Part shown: positions 26,759 to 35,229 of the stretch, in pieces
Position numbering within the stretch: the first letter of the stretch is position 1
Layout of the letters: every line of letters starts with the position of its first letter
Source of the DNA: Candidatus Scalindua sp.
GTDB taxonomy: Bacteria; Planctomycetota; Brocadiia; Brocadiales; Scalinduaceae
Reading direction: 5' to 3'
NCBI GenBank assembly: GCA_021777035.1
Contig: JAIQZR010000050.1
Location: 1-51,052 of the forward strand
DNA length: 51,052 nt
Made by a program: the position numbers and the translations under genes
Notes under the pieces: model-generated
What the model saw: the letters and a program-made list of their open reading frames with translations, nothing else
Database searches by the model: none
Told to the model about the DNA's origin: nothing

Positions 26759-27450
26759 TGAAAGCAGATGTTTCTGTAATAATGCCCGCTGCTGGTCTTA
26801 GCCTTCGTATGGGAGCCGGTGTAAGAAAACCATTTCTCATGATAGGTGAAAAACCTGTTTTTTTTTATACGCTTGAAAAATTCTGTAAGCTAAAAAGAGT
26901 AAAAGAGATTATTTTTGTCGTGAATGAGAAGGATCGGTCAACGGTTATTGAAAAATGGTCAGATGAGCTTAAGGCTTACAAAGTAACTAAGATTGTAACG
27001 GGGGGTGTACGCAGGCAGGATAGTATCAGAAACGGCCTTTCTCATTTAGATCCTGATACTGAAATAGTTCTGATACATGATGCCGTGAGGCCTTTGGTAA
27101 AACAGGATGAAATTGAGGCTGTTATTAAAAGCACTGAGGAAAAAGGCGCTGCTATTCTTGCGAGTCCTATGAAATTGACGGTAAAGAGAGTTAACTCAAG
27201 TCATGAAATAATAGAAACAGTTCCTCGGCATGATCTATGGATGGCACAAACACCTCAAGGTTTTAAAAGAGATTTGATAGTTAATGCTTATAATAAGATT
27301 AAGGATACAAATGAAGAGTTTACTGATGATGCTGAGGTAGTTGAAAAAGCCGGGCATACGGTAAGAATAGTTTCAGGGAGCTACGATAACATTAAAATTA
27401 CAACACGAGAGGATCTGAAGCTGGCAGAGTCACTATTAATAAAATGTTAA
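26758..27450 (+). CDS. ispD: 2-C-methyl-D-erythritol 4-phosphate cytidylyltransferase
   Basis: IspD of the MEP isoprenoid pathway transfers CMP to methylerythritol phosphate. It contains IMPAAGLSLRMGAGVRKPF (about 8-26), the GGVRRQDSIRNGL motif, LIHDAVRPLV, and a C-terminal ETVPRHDLWMAQTPQGF and TDDAEVVEKAGH. At 230 aa it is full length. Its start is coupled to dgt. Its last 15 bases overlap the end of the convergent DUF2779 gene. Confidence 0.95.
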   Translation: MKADVSVIMPAAGLSLRMGAGVRKPFLMIGEKPVFFYTLEKFCKLKRVKEIIFVVNEKDRSTVIEKWSDELKAYKVTKIVTGGVRRQDSIRNGLSHLDPDTEIVLIHDAVRPLVKQDEIEAVIKSTEEKGAAILASPMKLTVKRVNSSHEIIETVPRHDLWMAQTPQGFKRDLIVNAYNKIKDTNEEFTDDAEVVEKAGHTVRIVSGSYDNIKITTREDLKLAESLLIKC

Positions 27451-28911
27451 TTTCTTCAACTTGTCCACAATCCATACCATGCCTTCTGTGTCTAATGCAC
27501 AGTATTTTTTTAAATCTTTCCTGATTTTACCTATTTCCCCTTCTGGAAAACTATTAGAGATAATATCTAAGAAGGTAAGGCTTGCATTCATGCCGTCTGA
27601 GATATTCAATCCTTCATAGCCTTTTCCTGTTAACACAGGAAGTACATTTTTAATAGATGCACTCCCTTTTTGTCTAGGATGATAGTAGTGAAAAGATCTG
27701 AAAGGTGCAAGTAAATCAATTATTCTATCATTCAAATTTTCTACCCATTCGTTATACTCAGGAAAAATGTTAGCAAGTGCTCTCAGTACACCTTTTTCAA
27801 AGCTCATATTATACACAACGATACTGCCGCAATTACCCAATACTTTTTTCAATGAATCTATAAACTCGTGCCTTGGATCATTGGTGCCATCTGCAAGGAA
27901 AGAATGGTGTCTGGATGCGGCATTGTCTTCATCAACAACATGCAGTGAAAACTGAAATGGAATTTGTTGATAGGGCCTTGTTCCATCGAATGGTGGTATG
28001 GCTCCACTGAAAGTCTCAAAGTCCAGGTAATATAAAGGATATCTCAATGTATTCAGAAATTGTCTAATCGCCTTCTCATCAATATGTGGCTTTCCGGTAA
28101 TATCACAATCTTTCTGAATTTTCTGTTTGCCATTCAGAATAAAATCATCAGGGATATCCTTGAAGGCGAAGATGCCTTTTTCAAATAGTTCAAACGCTTT
28201 CTTTTTGTTACCATACATTTCAAAGACATTGTTTTCTGGCAGAAACCCCCAGCACTCTTCTTTTAAAGGGCATACGTACGGGCTATTGCAATGTTCACCT
28301 ATAGTGACAGAAGGACACTTTCCGGAAACAACCTCACGGGACATGTTTTCTATTCGTTTCTGTATTCCATTTGTCGCTTCATCTACCTGCACGGTAATAT
28401 CTGTAGTTGCTAATAAGTCCTCAGGGTCAATTTCAGATTGTCTAATATATCCATTGTTAATGTACATAAGAATACTGTTTCTGATATTCAAACCGTACTT
28501 TTCACAACAATATCTCTGGAAGGAAACATCACGAATATTTACATCCTTAACTCCGGTAGAACTCTTGACTTCAACAATATCCCACTCCTCTTTATTTACA
28601 GGTTTTAGAACATCTACTCTAGAGAAAATATTATCAATCATAAACCCGGCTTCAAACAGTGGTTTGCGTTTCTTGAGAAGTTTTTCCGTATGTCTGAGGT
28701 TGTCCGTAAAATCATCTGTAGAGATGTCGATGCCACCAGGGAATCGTTTCTTTGCAAACTCACCTACTAAATGCCCTTGATCGAATCTATGTTGTGTAGA
28801 TACATCAGGCTTTGGAATCCTATCAGGTTCATTGAGCATCACCCATAAATACTTGGAGCATTGCAATCCAACAAGATATTTTGATTTTGTCAGTAATTTT
28901 TTTCTGGCCAT
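27436..28911 (-). CDS. DUF2779 protein: Cas4-like nuclease half plus DEDD exonuclease-like half
   Basis: A 491-aa protein. The N-terminal half resembles RecB/Cas4 nucleases: C18 in GLQCSKYLW, D100 in SRVDVLKP, E114 and K116 in DIVEVKSSTG, and a C-terminal Cys cluster C199, C208, C214, C220 (CNSPYVCPLKEEC), as expected for a 4Fe-4S-stapled PD-(D/E)XK domain. The second half is DUF2779, with YLDFETFSGAIPPF (D297, E299), VVYNMSFEKGVLRAL and YCALDTEGMVWI, a DEDD-type exonuclease pattern. Motif reading is mine. The cellular role is unknown. It is divergent from the WYL regulator and convergent with ispD. Confidence 0.8.
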   Translation of the reverse strand: MARKKLLTKSKYLVGLQCSKYLWVMLNEPDRIPKPDVSTQHRFDQGHLVGEFAKKRFPGGIDISTDDFTDNLRHTEKLLKKRKPLFEAGFMIDNIFSRVDVLKPVNKEEWDIVEVKSSTGVKDVNIRDVSFQRYCCEKYGLNIRNSILMYINNGYIRQSEIDPEDLLATTDITVQVDEATNGIQKRIENMSREVVSGKCPSVTIGEHCNSPYVCPLKEECWGFLPENNVFEMYGNKKKAFELFEKGIFAFKDIPDDFILNGKQKIQKDCDITGKPHIDEKAIRQFLNTLRYPLYYLDFETFSGAIPPFDGTRPYQQIPFQFSLHVVDEDNAASRHHSFLADGTNDPRHEFIDSLKKVLGNCGSIVVYNMSFEKGVLRALANIFPEYNEWVENLNDRIIDLLAPFRSFHYYHPRQKGSASIKNVLPVLTGKGYEGLNISDGMNASLTFLDIISNSFPEGEIGKIRKDLKKYCALDTEGMVWIVDKLKKLTFY

Positions 28912-29107
28912 AAACAGTATTTTTAAAGCCGGTTTGTAGATTAATTATCTATACATGGTGGATCTTAACAATATAAGTGGCAATTCGCATCTCAAATATC
29001 ATAATTAATCATAGATGCCAAATTAAAATATAATAATATATTAAAGCGACAGCATGTTGTCGGTTTAATGTTTACAATATTTATGTGTGTTGATAATATG
29101 TTCCCAT

Positions 29108-30049
29108 ATGACTACCAAAAACACAAGCTATGACAAGAAGGTATTTCGGCTTCTTTCGATTCTGAATCAGTTAGACTCATGTAAAAAGGTGTCCACGCGA
29201 GAGCTGGCAAAAGAGTTCAATGTTTCTCTCCGTACAGTTCAAAGGGATTTAGAACTTCTTTATATGACAACAGGATTTTCAATAAAACCATTAGGGAAGG
29301 GATATTATTCTTTTAATGAAGGTTTCTCTTTAAAGAAGCTATTACTTACTACAGAAGAGGCATCTCTCCTCTCGTTTCTCCACGATATTTCAAGATCATT
29401 GGGAGGAAAATTTGAAGAATCCTTTTCTAATATCCTGAAGAAGGTGCTTTCAAAGGAGCAGGATTCTGCCTTTTATATAAAACTTCCGGAAGGCACAAAA
29501 ATCAGTAAAGATTTTCCTTACATTAAGGAATTGGAGGAAGCCGTTAAGAATAACATAAAGATTGTATTGCATTATAGGACTCCAGAGAAAGAGGGTGACT
29601 ATAGGGTTAGTCCTTTGAAAATTATATTCTTTGACGGGTTCTGGTATCTTTTAGCTCAGGTAGATGGCAAGAACTGGATAATCAAGTTCAGACTTGAGAA
29701 TATAATAAATATAGAGCTACTGGATGAATATTTTACACCACCCAGAAATTTAAGCACCTTCCTGGATCAAAGCGTAAATATCTGGTTTACAGAAAAGAGG
29801 GATAAACAGGTTGTCTTAAAGGTCGATAAAGAGGCGGCAAGGTATTTTAAACAACAGGTGTATTTCCCCTTACAGAAGATTACAAAGGAGAATAGGGATG
29901 GCTCTTTAAGGATAGAGACAAAGATTTGCCATAATGAAGAGATCCTTCGTATAATTTTTCGATGGATTCCATATGTACATGTAGTGACGCCGAAAGGGTT
30001 GACGTCTGAAGTAGAAAATATAGTTAAGGGGTATTTAATTAAAAAATAG
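29108..30049 (+). CDS. HTH-WYL transcriptional regulator
   Basis: A DeoR-like winged HTH (VFRLLSILNQLDSCKKVSTRELAKEFNVSLRTVQRDLELL) followed by a WYL domain whose core is IVLHYRTPEKEGDYRVSPLKI and FFDGFWYLLAQVD, and a WCX-type C-terminus. WYL regulators often control defence and stress operons by sensing nucleic-acid-related ligands. I use ATG 29108 (MTTKNTS); the frame extends seven codons further to a GTG at 29087. A TAGGAG ribosome site overlaps its stop and serves the next frame at 30059, so the four genes from 29108 to 32803 look like one operon. Confidence 0.9.
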   Translation: MTTKNTSYDKKVFRLLSILNQLDSCKKVSTRELAKEFNVSLRTVQRDLELLYMTTGFSIKPLGKGYYSFNEGFSLKKLLLTTEEASLLSFLHDISRSLGGKFEESFSNILKKVLSKEQDSAFYIKLPEGTKISKDFPYIKELEEAVKNNIKIVLHYRTPEKEGDYRVSPLKIIFFDGFWYLLAQVDGKNWIIKFRLENIINIELLDEYFTPPRNLSTFLDQSVNIWFTEKRDKQVVLKVDKEAARYFKQQVYFPLQKITKENRDGSLRIETKICHNEEILRIIFRWIPYVHVVTPKGLTSEVENIVKGYLIKK

Positions 30050-30058
30050 GAGAATAAT

Positions 30059-30679
30059 ATGGAAATTGAAAAAGATTTAATACATATTTGTGAAAAAGTG
30101 GCTAGCAAATTAGTATTAATACCCAGAGGGAACGAAACGAAGAATAATAAAATCAATTTAGATACAAGGCTAATATTCCCTTCTTATTAGAATGATAGGA
30201 AGAAAGTAAGAATTAGTGAACAAGAATCAAGGATCCTTTTTTGTCAGACTAGTAATAGTGATAATAGAACATTTGAACAAATTGTTAATGTTGAATTCAA
30301 AGCTCATAATGCTAACATATCACATATTATGAAGGATTTGTTAAAATTAGTTGCTGAGCCGGCACACGGCTTGTTTTTTCATACTTTACATACTATTAAT
30401 AGTGGTACTTTAGTTAACGATGGGGAACGTGACGGGATTATTGATAAATACAAGAAGATAAAAGAATATGAAGACAAATTTGAGAAGCCTACAGCCGGTG
30501 GGAGCAAATTTATTTTATTTGCTATTTGTATCATTGATAAAAAAATCCTTTTAATGAAAACCTTTCATAAAAATAAGTTTGATTCAATAGATAATTTTTT
30601 TTCAATCAATCATGATAAGGTTTGCGAGGCAGAGATACATGAGACCAATAAAGGTTGGACACAAATACGTTTAAAGTAA
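30059..30679 (+). pseudogene. 206-residue gene interrupted by one in-frame TAG
   Basis: Starts at ATG 30059, seven bases after TAGGAG. It reads MEIEKDLIHICEKVASKLVL...TRLIFPSY, meets TAG at 30188-30190, and then stays open in the same frame with equally protein-like sequence (NDRKKVRISEQESRILFCQ...) to the stop at 30679. A simple one-base change at codon 44 therefore best explains the split. A fragment from ATG 30329 (116 aa) is what a caller would report. The family is not recognised; the RISEQE segment is the most distinctive part. Options are a pseudogene, a read error or stop-codon read-through. Confidence 0.75.
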
Positions 30680-30695
30680 ACAAAAAAACTGAAAG

Positions 30696-31520
30696 GTGAA
30701 TATGATGAGCTTGTTCGGAAAAGTAAAAGACGAACTACAAGAAAAAATATTTAATAAGCGATACAAACACAATTGGTGGACTAAGACTGTTTGGATGAAA
30801 CTGAACAACAATGATGACTCTTTAATTTATGAAGCAATTGAACTGGTCAGTAACAATGTTTCTAAATACGTATATAGTAAAGAGACTAACAGTTATGAAA
30901 GTTGGAAGATAAGAAAAGTAACTGAAATTTCAAAGGAAAGAAATATAGCTATAAATAAAAGACAGTATTTAGAAGAAGCGTTAGAGAGAATATTTGTTGC
31001 ATCAATTGATGATTTATATAATCAATTTAATTTGCTATCTGGAGTATTAGAACAGCCTCAAACAAGAAAATCTATCGATATTGTTGCTGTAAAAAATAAT
31101 AGTATAAAAGAAATGATTGAGCTTAAAGAGTGGGAAAACACGAATGACAGTCCCATTTTATCAGCATTAGAATTATTGTTTGATTATTTTGTATATAACA
31201 AATTAATAATTGACAACGTTCGTAGCAAAAACAGAACGCCTCCTGACGTCTGTAAAAACTTGAAGTTGTCTGTTTTAGCACCAATTGATTATTATGAATA
31301 TTATGGCAATTTTGAAGCTATAACACTTATAACGAATGCTGCTAATCGATATTTGTCAGAACATCAATCAGGAAACTTTGAATTCTCCTTTGATCAATTA
31401 TCTGGGAAATTTGGAAAAAGGGAAATTATACAATCAATTCCAGAAGGGGATCTTAAAGCATTGCCTGAAGATATGAAAAGTGAAATAAAAAGATGGTTTT
31501 ATGAAAGGAAAAAACTCTGA
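30696..31520 (+). CDS. Putative PD-(D/E)XK-like protein
   Basis: A 274-aa protein of unrecognised family. A core motif, RKSIDIVAV (D128) then EMIELKEWEN (E142, K144), after a helix with Glu97, has the D...ExK spacing of PD-(D/E)XK nucleases. The Trp next to ExK is common in defence-type nucleases of this fold. The N-terminal 70 residues (NWWTKTVWMKLNNN) are basic and aromatic. It is downstream of the interrupted gene and its last codon overlaps the apparent CTG start of the hydrolase gene. Nuclease activity is an inference from motif only. Confidence 0.6.
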   Translation: MNMMSLFGKVKDELQEKIFNKRYKHNWWTKTVWMKLNNNDDSLIYEAIELVSNNVSKYVYSKETNSYESWKIRKVTEISKERNIAINKRQYLEEALERIFVASIDDLYNQFNLLSGVLEQPQTRKSIDIVAVKNNSIKEMIELKEWENTNDSPILSALELLFDYFVYNKLIIDNVRSKNRTPPDVCKNLKLSVLAPIDYYEYYGNFEAITLITNAANRYLSEHQSGNFEFSFDQLSGKFGKREIIQSIPEGDLKALPEDMKSEIKRWFYERKKL

Positions 31521-32803
31521 AACTAACCATTCACCAAGGCACACACGAAATAGGGGGTACATGCGTTGAACTGGCAACAGAAAACACACGAATCCTGATT
31601 GATATTGGCTTGCCTCTTGTCGATGAGGATGGCCAGAGTTTCAAACTGGGTAATTATCTCGATCTGAGCAAAGCGGAGCTCGTTGAGAAAAAATTAGCTA
31701 AAGCCATCTCTGGCCTTTATAAAGAAGACATAGAACTGAAGCAGCCTGATGCCATACTCATCTCACATTCCCACCCGGATCATTATGGATTGATGCCATT
31801 TGTGAAGTCTCAAATACCCTTGTATTTAAGTGAGGGTTGTCTGGAATTGATCAAAGCTACTTATTACTTTAGGGGCCTTGATCCCATTTTCAAAACAGTA
31901 GAGATTATTGAAAATAAAAAAAGCTTTTCAATCGGTGACTTTAAAATCACGCCTTACATGGTTGATCATTCAGGTTTTGATGCATATGCTTTTTTGATTG
32001 AGGCGGAAGGTAAAAGAGTATTTTACTCTGGCGATTTCAGGGGTCATGGTAAAAAGAGCAGCCTGTTTGACAGATTCATTGCAGACCCACCTGGAGATAT
32101 AGATTATCTGATCATGGAAGGCACAGGTATTGACGGTAAGCCCGGTTATTGTGAAAAGGAGGAGGAGTTAAGAGACAGGCTGGTCACAATCTTTAAAGAG
32201 AAGAGAGGATTGGTCTTCTTCGCCTGCTCATCACAGAATATTGATAGAATCTCCTCTTTATATAGTGCATGCCGTAGGAGCGGGCGAATCCTTGTACTTG
32301 ATCCTTATACTGTGCATTTGCTGGATGTCTTACGTAAGAGAGCTCCCAGTATTCCGCAATTCGACTTCAAGGACATCAGGGTATTTTTCACTTCTGACAG
32401 TAACACGAGAAGATTAGCAGACGATAAGATTCTATATAAATATAAAGACTCAAAATTTCCATATGATGAGATTGAAGAGAAGAAGGACTCCCTTGTTGTG
32501 AAACCGTCATATGGCATAAGAAATGCCTTTGCAAAAAAAGGGTATATAGAGGGTTCAACTCTGATTTACTCAATGTGGGGTGGATACTTTGAGAATGAGA
32601 AACCATTCTGGGATGAGTACGGCATTTCTCCCATGTATGTTCACACCAGTGGACATGCAGGTGTTGACCAATTGAAGAAATTTGCCAGTGCGCTTAATCC
32701 TACAACAATAATCCCCGTCCATACCATGTCTCCAGACAAATTCCCTGAGTATTTTGGCAGTAAAGTCAGGATGCTTTCTGACGGGAAACCAACCGAGCTG
32801 TAA
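31517..32803 (+). CDS. Metallo-beta-lactamase-fold hydrolase (RNase J-like), CTG start
   Basis: A 428-aa MBL-fold enzyme with HxHxDH at H84-H89 (ISHSHPDHYGL), a second metal His in VDHSGFDAYAF, the Asp in YSGDFRGHG, and a beta-CASP-like second half ending HTSGHAGVDQLKKF and IIPVHTMSPDKF. That composition is RNase J/CPSF-like. Conserved N-terminal strands (LKLTIHQGTHEIGGTCVEL) require translation upstream of the TTG at 31610, but no ATG, GTG or TTG lies between the stop at 31502 and there. CTG at 31517, six bases after AAGGAA and overlapping the upstream TGA as CTGA, is the best start. Confidence 0.82.
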   Translation: MKLTIHQGTHEIGGTCVELATENTRILIDIGLPLVDEDGQSFKLGNYLDLSKAELVEKKLAKAISGLYKEDIELKQPDAILISHSHPDHYGLMPFVKSQIPLYLSEGCLELIKATYYFRGLDPIFKTVEIIENKKSFSIGDFKITPYMVDHSGFDAYAFLIEAEGKRVFYSGDFRGHGKKSSLFDRFIADPPGDIDYLIMEGTGIDGKPGYCEKEEELRDRLVTIFKEKRGLVFFACSSQNIDRISSLYSACRRSGRILVLDPYTVHLLDVLRKRAPSIPQFDFKDIRVFFTSDSNTRRLADDKILYKYKDSKFPYDEIEEKKDSLVVKPSYGIRNAFAKKGYIEGSTLIYSMWGGYFENEKPFWDEYGISPMYVHTSGHAGVDQLKKFASALNPTTIIPVHTMSPDKFPEYFGSKVRMLSDGKPTEL

Positions 32804-32825
32804 ACCTTCATTAAAAAACTAAACC

Positions 32826-32995
32826 ACTCTGGACTGAAAGTCCAGAGGTTCAAACGCACGGACTAAAAGTCCTATTATTCCAGTGGAAAATCTACTGTAA
32901 AACTAAAAACGGTATAGTTTCCGTGTCTCTTCTTAGTTAGCTTATTGTCAACAAATTTTTTATAAAACATCTGAAAGCCTTGCACTGAAAGTGCA
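32826..32995. repeat. Three hairpins sharing ACTGAAAGT-like cores
   Basis: CTCTGGACT-GAA-AGTCCAGAG (32826-32846), GGACT-AAA-AGTCC (32859-32871) and TGCACT-GAA-AGTGCA (32981-32995). All have a three-base purine loop flanked by ACT/AGT. The rest of the 218-base spacer has no gene. Confidence 0.7.
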
Positions 32996-33021
32996 TAGTT
33001 TTAAACTAGCGTGCTGATACA

Positions 33022-33200
33022 ATGAAATACAAGGTGGTTTTAGAAAGTTCTGTGCTGTTTCAGTACCAGGTTTGCCCGGTTGCCACTCTCAAGGAGCAAC
33101 CGAGAAAGAGGCACTGGATAACATTACCAATGCGATTACAATGGGAAATATTGTTCGGGATGCAGGAGTGACAAACGAGGCATTCCGGAAACGGTTGTAG
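33022..33200 (+). pseudogene. hicB-hicA deletion remnant
   Basis: ATG 33022 opens MKYKVVLESS, the HicB start. A frameshift with a short deletion follows. In the next frame the HicB core VPGLPGCHSQGATEKEALDN (from about 33066) continues directly into NIVRDAGVTNEAFRKRL and TAG at 33198-33200. That end matches the C-terminus of HicA toxins (normally ...LRNIIRDAGLTVEEF...), so the region between hicB and the end of hicA has been lost. It is dead as a toxin-antitoxin module. Confidence 0.75.
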
Positions 33201-33233
33201 AGACTATGCTGATAAGAGAGGGTTATTTTCGGA

Positions 33234-34328
33234 TTAAAAATCTTTCAATAATTTCTTTTTTTTGTAGTCGTAGTCTTCGTCGGTGATGAAGCCCTCGTCC
33301 CTCAATTCCAGATACTCCGCCAGAACCTCTTTAATGTTTCTTTCTTTTGTATCATCATGCTCTTCCAGTAAATCTTTTTTCTTATGATCGTAATCTATAC
33401 CGCTGATAAATCCACCCTCTTTCAACTTGCGCAGATCAATGAATTTATTTTTTATGCTTTTTTCTTGTTTACTGCCTAAAATTAATGCCTTCCTGAGTCC
33501 ATAGTCTTCCCTCGTAATAAGCCCGGTCTCCTCTAATTCTTTCAGTTCCAGTAGCTGATCTTTAATACTCATTTTTGGCAGTGTAACCGTGGACGGAGTG
33601 CCGATGGTAGCGTTAGTAACTGCTGGCTTATCGGTGAGTGTCACTTTCTTTCCATAGTCTTCTTTTTTGACAAAGGTATCTTGTTTTAAATCTATTATTA
33701 ACCAATTTTCATGTCCTTTTTTAAATTTTTGATCTGGACGAGGGATTATTTGCCAGAATGGGTTTCTAGTTATACTAAATGGATCAACAAATGTTTCATC
33801 TACTGTTTCTCCAAATACATTATCACTACCTTTATCTTCAAGATCCTCATATCGTATTCTTGAGAACACAACATTTAATTTATTATTAGAGATAAATAGT
33901 CCGCATACGGTATATACTTCTGATTTAAAAAGACCTTTTCCTATGTTGTAATTCGAATTTACTAATATGTATTGCGATGGAGATGCTTTTGTAAAAGCAT
34001 CAGCTATATGGGGTGCCAAATTAAATAACTCACTTTCCAGAAAAACATTATGTTCTTTACCAAAACCGGTAATGCCCTTTTCTTTAAAATAAATAGTTGC
34101 AAGTGCGCTTGACAACACATCTTTATTTAGATATTTAGGGTGATCAAGAAATGCCTTTGAAGCGCCCTTTGTACTTTTCACTTCTTTAAGCCTTATGTAC
34201 GTTTTGCCTTGATTGAATATATTGTCTCCCTGGCCTTGAGCTTGGTTATTCTTGACAAAAGAATTCAAATTTGTGCAGCCAGCTGCCACGGATAAAACAA
34301 CAAACAATAAAACATGTTTAAAACTCAT
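33234..34328 (-). CDS. SHOCT-repeat lipoprotein (paralogue B)
   Basis: A 364-aa lipoprotein with lipobox VAAGC (residue ~18). The body is homologous to the neighbouring upstream gene: GLFISNNKLNVVFSRI, FWQIIPRPDQKF and GHENWLIIDL match SMFVSNNELNIVFSDI, RWNLIPMEGQRF and GHQNWLIIDL. The C-terminus has three SHOCT-like repeats (LKELEETGLITREDYGLRKA, LRKLKEGGFISGIDYDHKKK, YLELRDEGFITDEDYDYKKK) against one in the paralogue. SHOCT is a short oligomerisation or anchoring module. Function unknown. Its start overlaps the end of paralogue A by 11 bases, so the pair is one operon. Confidence 0.82.
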   Translation of the reverse strand: MSFKHVLLFVVLSVAAGCTNLNSFVKNNQAQGQGDNIFNQGKTYIRLKEVKSTKGASKAFLDHPKYLNKDVLSSALATIYFKEKGITGFGKEHNVFLESELFNLAPHIADAFTKASPSQYILVNSNYNIGKGLFKSEVYTVCGLFISNNKLNVVFSRIRYEDLEDKGSDNVFGETVDETFVDPFSITRNPFWQIIPRPDQKFKKGHENWLIIDLKQDTFVKKEDYGKKVTLTDKPAVTNATIGTPSTVTLPKMSIKDQLLELKELEETGLITREDYGLRKALILGSKQEKSIKNKFIDLRKLKEGGFISGIDYDHKKKDLLEEHDDTKERNIKEVLAEYLELRDEGFITDEDYDYKKKKLLKDF

Positions 34329-35223
34329 TCAAAAGTTCCTTTTTTTTCAATTCATAATCTTTTTCTGAAATTAAACCTTCATCATTGAGGATTTTTAACT
34401 CTTTTAGCTTATCTCGTACCTCTTGATATTTTTGCTTTTCTTCAATAAAATTGTTGCTGGTTCTTACTTTTCTTTCAATTGCTCTTGCCCGGCCACCTGT
34501 CTGAAGTGGATTATCACTATCACTTGTATTATTACTAATGTTGCCTCCGCCAGCCACGCCAAACAAACTACTACTCAAATCAATAATAAGCCAGTTTTGA
34601 TGTCCCGGCGCAAATCTCTGTCCTTCCATGGGGATAAGGTTCCAGCGACCACTTCTTTTTACCTCAATCGGGTCTTTAAATTTGCTTTTATTGCTTTTTC
34701 TAAATGACCTTCCATCGGATATGCTTTTTTTATTCAGAATATCGCTAAAAACAATGTTAAGTTCGTTATTTGAGACAAACATACTAAAATAACTTTGAGC
34801 ATCAGCTAACAGCACCTTATCAGAAGTAGAAAAAACAAGAATATCTTGTGAATCAGTAGCCATTGAAAATGCGCTAATAATTGGAGGTATAATATTTTGT
34901 AATTCCTCTTTTTTGTATAACTGCTTTTTCCCTTTGCTGCCCAATACTAATGATCTCTGCGTGTAATAAATGGACGAAAGGATATTTGCGAGCCCTCCTC
35001 CCGTAAAGTAGTATGGGTGGTTATAATTCTTCTTTATTACGGCTCCTTCTACATCAAGCTCTTCTCGTATCTCGACAGAAGCATTATGATCATCGACTGT
35101 TGCTCCAACTATGTTGCTTTTTTTATAAACTTTTTTATTATATGTGTTACAGCCAAATACGAGAAAGAGCAATAAAAGTAACGATACAAACTTAAGCGAA
35201 GAATATTGTTTCATAAACATCAT
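34318..35223 (-). CDS. SHOCT lipoprotein (paralogue A)
   Basis: A 301-aa lipoprotein with hydrophobic signal and lipobox LVFGC (KFVSLLLLLFLVFGC). A ~200-residue domain shared with the downstream gene follows, with a single C-terminal SHOCT motif (LKELKILNDEGLISEKDYEL). I do not recognise the shared domain. RadA ends 6 bases before 35230 on the same strand, that is, radA lies upstream. The low GC and coding density resemble the rest of the window, so recent transfer is not evident. A tandem duplication with later gain or loss of SHOCT units explains the pair. Confidence 0.82.
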   Translation of the reverse strand: MMFMKQYSSLKFVSLLLLLFLVFGCNTYNKKVYKKSNIVGATVDDHNASVEIREELDVEGAVIKKNYNHPYYFTGGGLANILSSIYYTQRSLVLGSKGKKQLYKKEELQNIIPPIISAFSMATDSQDILVFSTSDKVLLADAQSYFSMFVSNNELNIVFSDILNKKSISDGRSFRKSNKSKFKDPIEVKRSGRWNLIPMEGQRFAPGHQNWLIIDLSSSLFGVAGGGNISNNTSDSDNPLQTGGRARAIERKVRTSNNFIEEKQKYQEVRDKLKELKILNDEGLISEKDYELKKKELLNEF

Positions 35224-35229
35224 CCCTTC

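Noticed and set aside
32826..32995. Hairpin series considered as a CRISPR array.
   Set aside because: The repeats are palindromic, short and unequally spaced, with no constant spacer length and no cas genes.
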